NCBI RefSeq assembly: GCF_000730165.1
Contig: NZ_CP022112.1
Span: 466,001-530,000 of the forward strand
Origin: Nitrospirillum viridazoti CBAmc
Lineage (GTDB): Bacteria > Pseudomonadota > Alphaproteobacteria > Azospirillales > Azospirillaceae
Direction of reading: 5' to 3'
Length of the DNA stretch: 64,000 bases
In this document: positions 30,058 to 37,863 of the stretch, piece after piece
Layout of the letters: each line of letters starts with the position of its first letter
Numbering within the stretch: position 1 is the first letter of the stretch
Notes under the pieces: model-generated
What the model saw: only the letters and a program-made list of their open reading frames with translations
What the model was told of the DNA's origin: nothing
Databases searched by the model: none
Position numbers and translations under genes: made by a program

Positions 30058-30238
30058 GGTGCTGGCGCCGAGCAACGGCCAGGCCCGGCTTGGCCGCCTT
30101 TGGACCTATCTGGTCGATGAGCGGCCCTGGTGCGGCGACCGTACGCTGGCGGCGTTCTATCGCTTCAGCCCGAACCGCGAAGGCGAGCGCCCCCGCGAGC
30201 ATCTCTCCGGGTTCAGCAGCGTGATCCAGTTCGTTTGA
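30058..30238 (+). pseudogene. tnpC: Internal fragment of an IS66-family TnpC
   Basis: The frame GRLWTYLVDERPWCGDRT, then FYRFSPNREGERPREHL, is the middle section of an IS66 TnpC (compare GRLWVYLRDERP and YTPDRKGEHP in the intact copy here). It is diverged from the IS66 copies in this window, so it comes from another IS66 lineage. It is fused directly to the ISAs1 scrap. Confidence 0.65.
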
Positions 30239-30253
30239 AGCGAACGCGAGGCC

Positions 30254-30282
30254 TTCCTACATACGCGCAAAGCGTGTATAAT
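30254..30282 (+). promoter_or_regulatory. Possible promoter upstream of the S53 peptidase remnant
   Basis: A perfect TATAAT at 30277-30282 lies 17 bases after TTCCTA (30254-30259). The -10 box is good and the -35 box weak. It would drive the S53 remnant and could contribute to transcription of the operon that starts at 30823. Confidence 0.4.
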
Positions 30283-30316
30283 CAGGTCCCAAAAGGCGAG
30301 CAACATGGAGGCGCAG

Positions 30317-30712
30317 ATGGACAATCACGCCGTTCTCAAGAACAGCCAGCACATGTTGCCGCCTAGCGCGAAAGCCATGCGCCGAACGAGCACAAGCTGC
30401 TGTATTGAACTGACGTTTGGCGTGAAGCGTAAGAAGGATCTGCTCGGTCTTGACGCTCTCGACCACATGCGGCCGGGCGAGCGCAAATACATGACGCGGG
30501 AGAAACTGGCCTTTGTGGCCAAACACAATCTCCTCGTCACGTGCAGCGATCCCGGCTCCGCGCCCCTGCGCGATATCGTGAGCGGCAACAACGACACCGA
30601 TGCGCTGCTGAACAGCAAATATCAGGCCGGGCCAGGCTGGGACGCCTGCACCGGCTGGGGCGCACCTGACGAAGTGAAGCTGCTCAAAGCGCTGCAAACG
30701 CCTGCGGCCTGA
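30317..30712 (+). pseudogene. Internally deleted S53 (kumamolisin-type) peptidase
   Basis: The first part ([47 protein letters not shown]) resembles the pro-domain of S53 serine-carboxyl peptidases. The last part ([27 protein letters not shown]) resembles the extreme C-terminus of the catalytic domain. The roughly 350 residues between, holding the Ser-Glu-Asp catalytic residues, are absent. The frame stayed open across the deletion, so a 131-residue non-catalytic product is conceivable. An ATG at 30305 is also in frame, but GGAGG precedes the one at 30317. Confidence 0.65.
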
Positions 30713-30822
30713 AGCCGGGGCGGCGCTTCACAGGACGGGCCGCCTGACTTGCGCAGTATGGTTCTCATTACTCAAGTAACGTTGTTCTTTTGATATGTGG
30801 CTTTTTAACGCGAGGTCATATC

Positions 30823-31119
30823 ATGGAAAGTCAGTCTGATCCCACTTTTGAGGCCCGTGGCTGGGCGTCGTATGTGACGTTCGACAAGGATCTGGCTCCG
30901 GAAACGGTCCAAGACAAGAACGCAAAATACTCCGCCAATGAGCGTGAATATGCTGCGCAGATGACGCTCGTGGCGCCGAACCAGGTGCGGGTTTCGCCGG
31001 CCGAGGACATCGACGCGAGTGATTATTATGTCCTGCTGAACGACCTCGCTTTCACGGATGGCGCGCGCATTTCCAGCGAGGTTCTGGCCTTCGGGCCCGG
31101 TCAGGGATCGGGCAGCTAA
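30823..31119 (+). CDS. 98-residue protein of unknown family heading the adenylation operon
   Basis: I do not recognise the family. The ATG at 30823 has GAGGT six bases upstream. The protein is acidic and soluble, begins MESQSDPTFEARGWASYV, has a YYVLLNDLAF segment near residue 70, and ends in the flexible tail FGPGQGSGS. No signal peptide, transmembrane segment, metal site or phosphopantetheine serine motif is evident. It is first in an operon of ligases, 12 bases before the PaaK-like gene, so it could be a ribosomal peptide substrate, an amino-acid or acyl carrier, or an accessory subunit. The Gly/Ser tail would be compatible with C-terminal activation and modification, but that is inference. 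Confidence 0.7.
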   Translation: MESQSDPTFEARGWASYVTFDKDLAPETVQDKNAKYSANEREYAAQMTLVAPNQVRVSPAEDIDASDYYVLLNDLAFTDGARISSEVLAFGPGQGSGS

Positions 31120-31131
31120 GACGACCTGGGC

Positions 31132-32541
31132 ATGACCGCATTCCGACCGACCGGAGCGGGCGAATCCGAAGACGCGTTTCGCGCTTCGGTTCGGTCCGAG
31201 CTTTGGTGGCATGCCGTTCGACGTCAGCTGGGCCGGCTGCATCCCGCCGCGGTAGTGATGCAGCGCCGGGCCGCCGCCTATGCCCGGTCGCGACCGACTG
31301 GCGATGTCCTGCAGCACCTCGACGCCCTGCTGACCCATGCCCGTCATAATGTTCCCTATTATGCAGAAGTGCTTACGGGGCTCGGCGCGACCCGCCTGCG
31401 CCATATCCCTATCCTCACGCGGGAGTTGCTCCAGGCGCGGACGCTCGACCTCGTGGCCAGGGACAAGGCTGATCGGCGTCTTCACGGCCGGGAAATCCGG
31501 ATCCGCTCGACTAGCGGCAGCAGCGGGGTGCCGGCCAGCCATTTCCAGGCAGATCGGGAAGCGGCAATCGACGCGGGCCTGTTGTTGCGTCTACACCGCG
31601 AACTGCGCCTGCCAGCTTCTGGGCACCTCTTCGATCTCGGTCTTCATCATGCGGGCCGGGCGCTCCTCGAAACCCGGATTGTGCCGGGCGCCTATACCTG
31701 CTGGAACCTGCGTAGCGCACACAATGGCGGGGCCATGCTCGAATATGCAACGGCACTGTCGTCGGTCAGGCCGACACTGATTTACGGAGCCGCCTCGCGT
31801 TTGCAGGAGTTTGCCGACCATGTCCTGAGTCAGTCTCTACCGGTCCGCCCGAGGGTGGTCCTGTCTTCATACGAACAACTGACATCGTCCGGGCGAGCGC
31901 TGCTGTCGCGCGCCTTCGACTGTCCCGTGCGTTCGGTCTATGGCTCGAGCGAACTGGGCTATTGCGCCTGGGAATGCGGACAGGGCGCGCTGCATGTGCA
32001 GGCGGATTATCTGTTGCCGGAAATCGTCGACTTCGAAGGACAGCCCGTACCGCGAGGCGAGACGGGCCGTCTGATCCTCACCTCGCTCAAATCCTGGCTG
32101 ATGCCGCTGATCCGCTACGACACCGGCGACATCGGGGCGCTGCGACCCGATCCTTGTTCATGCGGCAGTTCCTTTCCGGTGCTCGATCCGTTTGAAGGTC
32201 GACGTGCCGCCTATCTTTACACCCGCTCGGGACGCGCGGTCTCGCCCTACAAGATCATGAGCATCGTCGATCGGCTCGGGGTCGCGCGTTACCAGATCGT
32301 CCAGCGCGAGCGCGGTGCCGCAGATCTGGTCCTCGATACAGGGTATGAGGGAGTCGACGTCTCCGGCTGCGAGACGGCGATCTCGACCTTTCTCGGGGAG
32401 ACGTTTCGGTTGCACAAACGCCCCGGAAACCCCTTCACCTATACGACCGGGGGCAAGCTCAACCCTGTGCTGAGCCTGCTGGCGGTCGCTGGGCAGGAGA
32501 GCGGCCAGCAGGAGATGGGGCAACGGGAGGGTGCGCAATGA
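31132..32541 (+). CDS. PaaK/CapK-like AMP-forming adenylating enzyme
   Basis: 469 residues of the phenylacetate-CoA ligase / coenzyme F390 synthetase-like family. The phosphate-binding loop RSTSGSSGVPAS is at about residue 126. YGSSELGYCAWECG and RYDTGDIGALRP are the conserved adenylate-forming segments. The C-terminal part holds PCSCGSS, as in other members. The family activates a carboxylic acid as acyl-AMP and passes it to CoA, a carrier or an amine. The gene starts 12 bases after the small first gene and overlaps the next by 4 bases (ATGA), so the products are made together. The substrate is not predictable. An N-terminal extension of about 90 residues precedes the core, as in CapK-like proteins. 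Confidence 0.82.
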   Translation: MTAFRPTGAGESEDAFRASVRSELWWHAVRRQLGRLHPAAVVMQRRAAAYARSRPTGDVLQHLDALLTHARHNVPYYAEVLTGLGATRLRHIPILTRELLQARTLDLVARDKADRRLHGREIRIRSTSGSSGVPASHFQADREAAIDAGLLLRLHRELRLPASGHLFDLGLHHAGRALLETRIVPGAYTCWNLRSAHNGGAMLEYATALSSVRPTLIYGAASRLQEFADHVLSQSLPVRPRVVLSSYEQLTSSGRALLSRAFDCPVRSVYGSSELGYCAWECGQGALHVQADYLLPEIVDFEGQPVPRGETGRLILTSLKSWLMPLIRYDTGDIGALRPDPCSCGSSFPVLDPFEGRRAAYLYTRSGRAVSPYKIMSIVDRLGVARYQIVQRERGAADLVLDTGYEGVDVSGCETAISTFLGETFRLHKRPGNPFTYTTGGKLNPVLSLLAVAGQESGQQEMGQREGAQ

Positions 32542-33548
32542 CGGCGACGCGCATCCGGCGTGTCCCCAGCGTCTGGGACAGGCCCGATCTGCAATTCTCC
32601 GCAGCGCTGGAGACCGACTGGTATCGTCAGGTGGCGCAGGCCTATGGCCTATTCTATTTCACGAGTGTCGACTTCTTCCGTTCGTGCGGGTGCGTCCCCG
32701 CCCTGGTCCCGATTACGACGGGTTCCATCTCCAGCCCCATGGGGCTCGGCAGCGACAGCGAGCCGGTCGAGATCATGCTCCACGGACGACGCACCTATCT
32801 GGCAGATTCGATGCAGTTCGCGCTGGAATATTATCTCCGGCAGAACCACCCGGGCGCCTTCTACATCATGCCGAGTTTTCGCGGGGAGGCGTCCGACGCG
32901 CGCCACCTCAATCAATTCTATCATTCCGAAGCCGAGATCGTCGGGGGGCTCGACGAGGTCATGTCCTTCGTCGAAGCCTATCTCCTGGCGCTTTGCCGAG
33001 CGATGCTCGACGGCGTCGAGGGCGTGTCCCGCAAACGGCTGGAGACCTATCTGACACAAGGCGCGCCCATATGCATGGAGGTCGAGGACGCCGTCGCTCG
33101 GCTGGGGAATGAGGCCCCCTTTGTCCAGGAGGCGACCAACGGCGAGCCCCTGATCTCGGCTGCCGGTGAACAAGAGCTTCTGCGTCGCAGCGGCCGCGAG
33201 GCGATCTGGCTGATGCACCCGAGCCGGACGACGACGCCCTTCTACCAGGCGGCCTGTCCAGACCTTCCCGATCGCGCCCAAGCGGCAGATCTGCTGCTGG
33301 GCATCGGTGAGACGGTTGGTTGTGGCGAGCGGCACGCCACGGAGCAGGCGGTCAGGGCCACTCTCGAACTCCAGCGGGTCAGCGCGGAGCCCTATGACTG
33401 GTACCTGCGCCTCAAGCGGGAGCATCCGCTGCGTACGGCGGGCTTCGGGCTCGGCGTGGAGCGCTTCCTGCTCTGGGCGCTCGAACATGACGATATTCGT
33501 GACGTTCATCCCGTCCCGCGCCTGAAGGAGGGGCCATGGCCGCTTTGA
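32538..33548 (+). CDS. Class II aminoacyl-tRNA-synthetase-like enzyme (AsnRS/AsnA-like) without anticodon-binding domain
   Basis: 336 residues forming only a class II synthetase core. Motif 2 is FRGEASDARHLNQFYHSE (residues 114-131) and motif 3 is GFGLGVERFLLWA (302-314), both in the Asp/Asn subclass style. The OB-fold anticodon-binding domain of AspRS/AsnRS (about 100 residues) is absent, as in asparagine synthetase-like paralogues. Such stand-alone cores activate an amino acid as its adenylate and transfer it to ammonia, a protein or a small amine. The gene is tightly coupled on both sides within the operon (4-base overlap upstream, 13-base overlap downstream). It probably supplies an aminoacyl or asparagine-like building block. 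Substrate and acceptor are unknown. Confidence 0.8.
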   Translation: MTATRIRRVPSVWDRPDLQFSAALETDWYRQVAQAYGLFYFTSVDFFRSCGCVPALVPITTGSISSPMGLGSDSEPVEIMLHGRRTYLADSMQFALEYYLRQNHPGAFYIMPSFRGEASDARHLNQFYHSEAEIVGGLDEVMSFVEAYLLALCRAMLDGVEGVSRKRLETYLTQGAPICMEVEDAVARLGNEAPFVQEATNGEPLISAAGEQELLRRSGREAIWLMHPSRTTTPFYQAACPDLPDRAQAADLLLGIGETVGCGERHATEQAVRATLELQRVSAEPYDWYLRLKREHPLRTAGFGLGVERFLLWALEHDDIRDVHPVPRLKEGPWPL

Positions 33549-34543
33549 AACCGTCGATCTTTCCGCGCCGCCTGCAAGCTGGCGGCCATGTGCGCGTCGT
33601 CGCGCCATCGCGATCGCTCGCCATTATCGCGCCCGAGGTGCGCGAGATCGCCGATGCGCGACTCGCCGACTTGGGGCTGACACGCTCCTATGGTCGCCGC
33701 GCGGAGTTCAACGAGGCGCTTTCGTCTGCGAACCCGCGCGATCGTGTGCTCGATCTGGAGGAGGCCTTCGAGGATACGTCCGTGGACGCGATCTTCACCT
33801 CGATCGGCGGGTTCAACTCGATCGAACTGCTCAGTCTGATCGACTATGCCAAGATCGCCGCAAACCCGAAGATCTTTTGCGGCTATTCCGACATCACCGT
33901 GATGGTGAACGCGATACACGCCAGGACCGGGCTGGTGACCTATTACGGGCCGCATTATTCGTCTCTGGGTATGCGGGACGGGAATGAATTCACGCTCGCT
34001 AATCTGCAATCCTGCCTCTTCTCCGAGGCGCCGTTCGCCGTCCGGGCTGCTCCCCAGTGGAGCGAGGATCACTGGTTCCTCGATCAGGACGCCCGCACGT
34101 TCAAGCCCAATCCCGGGATTGTCGTCATTCAGCCCGGCGAGGCCGAAGGCCGTCTTGTCGGCGGCAACATCAACGCCTTTCGCCTGCTGAACGGCACACC
34201 CTATGCTCCCCCCCTGGAGGAGGCCTTGCTGTTCCTCGAAAATGATGGACTGGACGGGGACAAGACGCCGGTGGAGTTCAATCGCCGCCTTGAGACCATT
34301 CTCCTCCAGCCCGGCGGTGAAACAGTGAAAGGGCTGGTTGTCGGCAGGTTCAAGACCGAGTCGAAGATGTCGCTCGAGCAACTGGCCGCGATCATCGCCA
34401 GCAAGGAGGAGCTGGCCGGAAAACCCGTGATCGCCGGCGTTGACTTCGGGCACACCATGCCGATGGCGACGCTGCCCATTGGCGGCCTTGGACGGGTCGT
34501 AGCCGACGGCGCGGACGCCCGGTTCGAGCTCATTCGTTACTGA
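33536..34543 (+). CDS. MccF-like S66 serine carboxypeptidase, probable self-immunity
   Basis: 335 residues of peptidase family S66. The triad is visible as Ser118 (FCGYSDIT), Glu235 (LLFLEND) and His306 (FGHTMP), close to the numbering known for MccF. The insert QWSEDHWFLDQDARTF and the segment GRLVGGNINAFRLLNG follow the MccF clade rather than the murein LD-carboxypeptidase LdcA. MccF proteins cut the amide or phosphoramidate-like link of aminoacyl-nucleotide antibiotics such as processed microcin C. There is no signal peptide, so it is cytoplasmic, as an immunity enzyme would be. The start overlaps the synthetase-like gene by 13 bases, and the TGATG junction couples it to the oxygenase. This is the strongest hint to the nature of the cluster product. 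Confidence 0.82.
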   Translation: MAALKPSIFPRRLQAGGHVRVVAPSRSLAIIAPEVREIADARLADLGLTRSYGRRAEFNEALSSANPRDRVLDLEEAFEDTSVDAIFTSIGGFNSIELLSLIDYAKIAANPKIFCGYSDITVMVNAIHARTGLVTYYGPHYSSLGMRDGNEFTLANLQSCLFSEAPFAVRAAPQWSEDHWFLDQDARTFKPNPGIVVIQPGEAEGRLVGGNINAFRLLNGTPYAPPLEEALLFLENDGLDGDKTPVEFNRRLETILLQPGGETVKGLVVGRFKTESKMSLEQLAAIIASKEELAGKPVIAGVDFGHTMPMATLPIGGLGRVVADGADARFELIRY

Positions 34544-35469
34544 TGCAGGTGTCACGGATGCAGGGCTCCCTTTGCGATCTTGAGACCGGATGCTGGCCGC
34601 CCGCAGGCTCGTCGAGTGGTGACTGGCGCATTTCTCTTGGAGAATGGGCGCCGGAGCTCGCTGTCCTGGGGACCGAGGCCGGTGGACATGAAGATAGGCG
34701 GGCGAAGCGCGCGCTCGATGCGCTTGCGCAGTTGGCGCGCGGCAAGCTCTATCGGCCGCCCTATATGGTCTTGTTAACGGACATGTCCGCAGCTTGGCTC
34801 GAGGACGGCCTGGCGGAGCGCATCTATCTCGGCCTGTGCGAACGCCTCGGACGGCTCGATCTGGCGCGGGGCCCCTTTTACGATGTCTACGATCGCAAGA
34901 TCTCCGGGCGCGATCATGTTCGCTATTCCGACACCAACAAATCGCACGGCTTTCATACCGACGGCACCGCCAGCTCCAACTGGCCCGAGTTGGTCGGGCT
35001 GTTGTGCGTTCGCCAGGCTTCGAGCGGCGGCATGACGCGCCTGGTCAATATCTACAACATCCATCGTCGGCTGTTGGACGACAGCCCCGAGGTGCTTGAG
35101 GTTCTGCGAAGGGACCTGCCGCGTCAAACGCGGAGCATCCCGGAAGGTGCGGCCGATCGCTCGGCCGTCGACGTCTATCCGGTTCTGACGGGCCGAGCCC
35201 CAGACATGACCCTGGGCTGCCGGTATATGCGGCGCTGGGTCGACGCCGGTTTCGTCATGACCGGTCAGATGCCGAGCGCGGTGGTCGTCACGGCTCTGGA
35301 CGCCTTCGATCAATGTCTGGAGAGCGACCCCGCCATGCTCCTTTTCCGGATGCGGCCGGGCGAACTGGTCTTCCTCAACAACAGGGTCGTCCTCCACGAC
35401 CGCGAAGCCTACCAGGACGCCGAGGGTGCGCCTCGGTTGATGCGTCGCGCCTGGCTTTACGGAGCGTAG
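34543..35469 (+). CDS. TauD/TfdA-type Fe(II)/2-oxoglutarate dioxygenase
   Basis: 308 residues with a jelly-roll oxygenase signature. The facial-triad motif is HTD (His138, Asp140) in HGFHTDG. The distal His is at 285 in VVLHDREAY, followed by a 2-oxoglutarate-binding Arg in PRLMRRAW. Enzymes of this family hydroxylate, desaturate or epimerise small molecules or carrier-bound amino acids. ATG 34543 overlaps the upstream TGA by one base (TGATG); a second ATG five codons later is an alternative. In this operon it is the only redox tailoring enzyme and probably hydroxylates an aminoacyl or acyl building block. Confidence 0.85.
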   Translation: MQVSRMQGSLCDLETGCWPPAGSSSGDWRISLGEWAPELAVLGTEAGGHEDRRAKRALDALAQLARGKLYRPPYMVLLTDMSAAWLEDGLAERIYLGLCERLGRLDLARGPFYDVYDRKISGRDHVRYSDTNKSHGFHTDGTASSNWPELVGLLCVRQASSGGMTRLVNIYNIHRRLLDDSPEVLEVLRRDLPRQTRSIPEGAADRSAVDVYPVLTGRAPDMTLGCRYMRRWVDAGFVMTGQMPSAVVVTALDAFDQCLESDPAMLLFRMRPGELVFLNNRVVLHDREAYQDAEGAPRLMRRAWLYGA

Positions 35470-35471
35470 CC

Positions 35472-37007
35472 ATGATCTTCTCCGACTCGCAGTTTCCGCC
35501 TCTTTCCGCCTGGCTTATCCAGCGCGCGTCCGCACTCGCTATGGTGGATTGCAACAATGGAACAACGCTCGCTTATGCGGATTTGGCAGAGGCGGTGCGC
35601 ACGCTTGCAACCTTTTTGAAAAGCGCGGGTGCAGCGCCCGACGACAGGGTCGTGATCGCCTGCGAGAATGCGATCGCCGCGGTGACAGCGATGCTCGCGG
35701 CCTGGGAAATCGGTCTTGTCCCCGTGCCACTGCCCAACCTGCCCTCGGCCGAAGAGCAGGCGCGCATCTTCGATCAATGCAACGTCGGATCGATCATATG
35801 CGATGCGGCCTATGCCGGACAGATTGTCGGGCAGGGAGGGGCCGCAGCCGAACTACATATCGGCGATAACCGGCTCGCGCTCACGGTCCTCGACAGTCGC
35901 CGAAGAGAGACCGCAGATGCGCCGGCTCGGGATGCGCTTGCGCTGGTGATCTACACCTCCGGCACCACCGGCGGCCCGAAAGGGGTAATGCTGGGCGCGC
36001 GCGCTCTGACCTTCGCCATACAGTCCATGGCGCAGGTGGTCGGCGCATCCGAGGGCGACCGTGCGCTTATTCCGCTTCCCGGGAGTCATCTCTACGGTAT
36101 CGTCGCAACCTGCTATCTGCTCGCTACCGGTGGCGTCGCCTTCCTTGCCGACCCCGCGGCGAGCGGTCCCACGCTGGTGGATCAGATGCTTCGCCACCGG
36201 ATCGATGCTCTGCTCCTTCAGCCGCACCATGTGAAGGCGATGCTGGACGAGTTGGTGGATGCCAAGCACTCCGGCGTCCGCTATGTGGGATGCGGGAGCG
36301 GCGGGCTGTCGATGGCTGAATCACGCGCGCTGCATCGCCATTTTCCAGCAGCCCGGCAATATCTCTACTATGCGCTGAGCGAAGCGCCGCGTGCTGTATA
36401 TGTGCGCGATCCCTATCTTCTCGACAGCGACGAAATCCCGCTGGGCCGTCCGGCCCAAGGCATGCGCCTGCAGATCGACGGCGCGGCAGCCGACAATCGG
36501 CTCGGGGAGATCGTCATCGGCGGCCCCGCTGTGGCCATGGGCTATATCGGCGAGCCCGCCGCCACCGGGCTGCAGTTCCAGGGCGACGCCTTTCGCACCG
36601 GGGATCTGGGCGAGGAAGTCGATGGCGAGATATTCTATCGAGGGCGCGCCGCGGACCTCATCGTTCATGGAGGGGTGCGAATGTCTCCCTGGGCCATGGA
36701 GCGACAGCTTGCCCATGATCTGGGGAAGACGGCGGCCGTCATAGGGCTGGCCGGCGCGGGCAAGAGGGAGACAGGGCCGAGGGCGGCGGACTGCCTTTTG
36801 GTCGTTCTGGAAGGTTCGCTCACTCCGCTCGAACAGCGCGCCGCCGAGAACATGGCGGCACCGATGGCCAACGTGCTCGGGCTGGACTTGCGCGTCGAGG
36901 TGTGGCCCAGGCTTCCCCGAAACAAGACAGGCAAGATCCTGCGTCATCGGGTGCTAGAAGAAGCGGCGTCCAGCGGGCCGGAGCGGGGAAGGATCGACGT
37001 GGCATGA
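35472..37007 (+). CDS. AMP-forming acyl/amino-acid ligase
   Basis: 511 residues of the ANL superfamily. The P-loop is IYTSGTTGGPKGVM near residue 160, the ribose-binding Asp is in FRTGDLGE, and the C-terminal catalytic lysine is in PRNKTGKILRH near residue 488. It is a free-standing adenylation enzyme with no fused carrier or condensation domain. Only two bases separate it from the oxygenase stop, and its own stop overlaps the kinase start. It is the second acid-activating enzyme of the operon, so the product probably contains two independently activated acyl groups. Long open reading upstream of 35472 in the same frame is a shadow of the oxygenase gene. Confidence 0.83.
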   Translation: MIFSDSQFPPLSAWLIQRASALAMVDCNNGTTLAYADLAEAVRTLATFLKSAGAAPDDRVVIACENAIAAVTAMLAAWEIGLVPVPLPNLPSAEEQARIFDQCNVGSIICDAAYAGQIVGQGGAAAELHIGDNRLALTVLDSRRRETADAPARDALALVIYTSGTTGGPKGVMLGARALTFAIQSMAQVVGASEGDRALIPLPGSHLYGIVATCYLLATGGVAFLADPAASGPTLVDQMLRHRIDALLLQPHHVKAMLDELVDAKHSGVRYVGCGSGGLSMAESRALHRHFPAARQYLYYALSEAPRAVYVRDPYLLDSDEIPLGRPAQGMRLQIDGAAADNRLGEIVIGGPAVAMGYIGEPAATGLQFQGDAFRTGDLGEEVDGEIFYRGRAADLIVHGGVRMSPWAMERQLAHDLGKTAAVIGLAGAGKRETGPRAADCLLVVLEGSLTPLEQRAAENMAAPMANVLGLDLRVEVWPRLPRNKTGKILRHRVLEEAASSGPERGRIDVA

Positions 37008-37597
37008 CCCAGCCGACCTTTGTCTTGTTGCTGGGCGCTCCGGCCGTCGGCAAATCCACCGTCGCGCGGCTGGTGGCCGCCAGAACCGGCTTTGGCCTCA
37101 CCCACAATCATGTGGCCATCGAGGCTGCCCTTCCGTTGTTCTCCTTCGATACCAAAGAGTTCCGGGATCTCGTGTTCAAACTGCGATGCGACATCTTCTC
37201 GGCGGCCGCGTCGAGCGCTCTTCCCGGGATGGTGGGCACATTCGTCTGGAACCATGCGTCTGCCCGGGGCGACAAGATGGTCGAATATTGGTGCGCCATT
37301 TTCCAGCGCCGCCGCTGGCGGATCGTGTTCGTCGAGCTTAATGCGTCGCTCAGGACGCGCCTGGAGCGCAACCGGAGCCCCGGGCGCGATTTCCAGAAGG
37401 CCTCGAAGTCGGAGCCTGCGCGTTCCGAGGCCATCCTGATGGCCAATGAACGAGACTGGATAATGTCGGCGCCTCCCGGCAAGATGTTGACGCCTGCCGA
37501 TGAATTCTTCTCGCTTACCACTGACGAGATGTCGCCGTCCGCCGTCGCCGACAGGATCATCGATCTTGCCCGCCTCTCGCAGGTAGGACGCTACTAG
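37004..37597 (+). CDS. P-loop kinase/ATPase (AAA_33/shikimate-kinase-like)
   Basis: 197 residues. The Walker A motif is GAPAVGKST (residues 11-19) at the extreme N-terminus, as in small-molecule kinases and chloramphenicol phosphotransferase-like proteins. A later segment RIVFVELNASLRTRLERNRSP looks like the LID region of this fold. The gene overlaps the ligase by 4 bases and is the last of the operon. It may phosphorylate the product or an intermediate, for biosynthesis or self-protection. Substrate unknown. About 280 bases downstream the ISL3 element begins, so the operon may once have continued. Confidence 0.75.
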   Translation: MTQPTFVLLLGAPAVGKSTVARLVAARTGFGLTHNHVAIEAALPLFSFDTKEFRDLVFKLRCDIFSAAASSALPGMVGTFVWNHASARGDKMVEYWCAIFQRRRWRIVFVELNASLRTRLERNRSPGRDFQKASKSEPARSEAILMANERDWIMSAPPGKMLTPADEFFSLTTDEMSPSAVADRIIDLARLSQVGRY

Positions 37598-37677
37598 CGG
37601 CGTCTTAATGCGCAATATTGATCCGAATGAGCAAGCTACAGTCAGCATTTATTGCCACGAAATGAAGCTACAGCCTC

Positions 37678-37863
37678 CTACCGGCGACGGCGATGCCAAG
37701 GATGGCGGTTATCGTCGTCAAGCGTCTCGCGCCACTCTCCGATGCGTTTGTCGACCTGCTCCATGATGTCACCTGCGGCGTCCATATCCGCGACCAGGGC
37801 GACGCTGACGAAGCCAAGCTCATCCTCGACGGGGGGCAACCGCCAGACTTCGTACCGGGTCAC
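37678..37863 (-). CDS. Small hypothetical protein at the ISL3 border
   Basis: 61 residues with a protein-like composition (MTRYEVWRLPPVEDELGF, then VSVALVADMDAAGDIMEQ) and a basic C-terminus. The ATG is only 14 bases from the ISL3 left end, so the natural promoter or N-terminus may have been lost on insertion. No family recognised; it may be a remnant. Confidence 0.35.
   Translation of the reverse strand: MTRYEVWRLPPVEDELGFVSVALVADMDAAGDIMEQVDKRIGEWRETLDDDNRHPWHRRRR

Noticed and set aside
32531..33112. 193-codon frame overlapping the aaRS-like gene
   Set aside because: It lies in another frame of a clearly recognisable synthetase core and has Arg-rich shadow composition.
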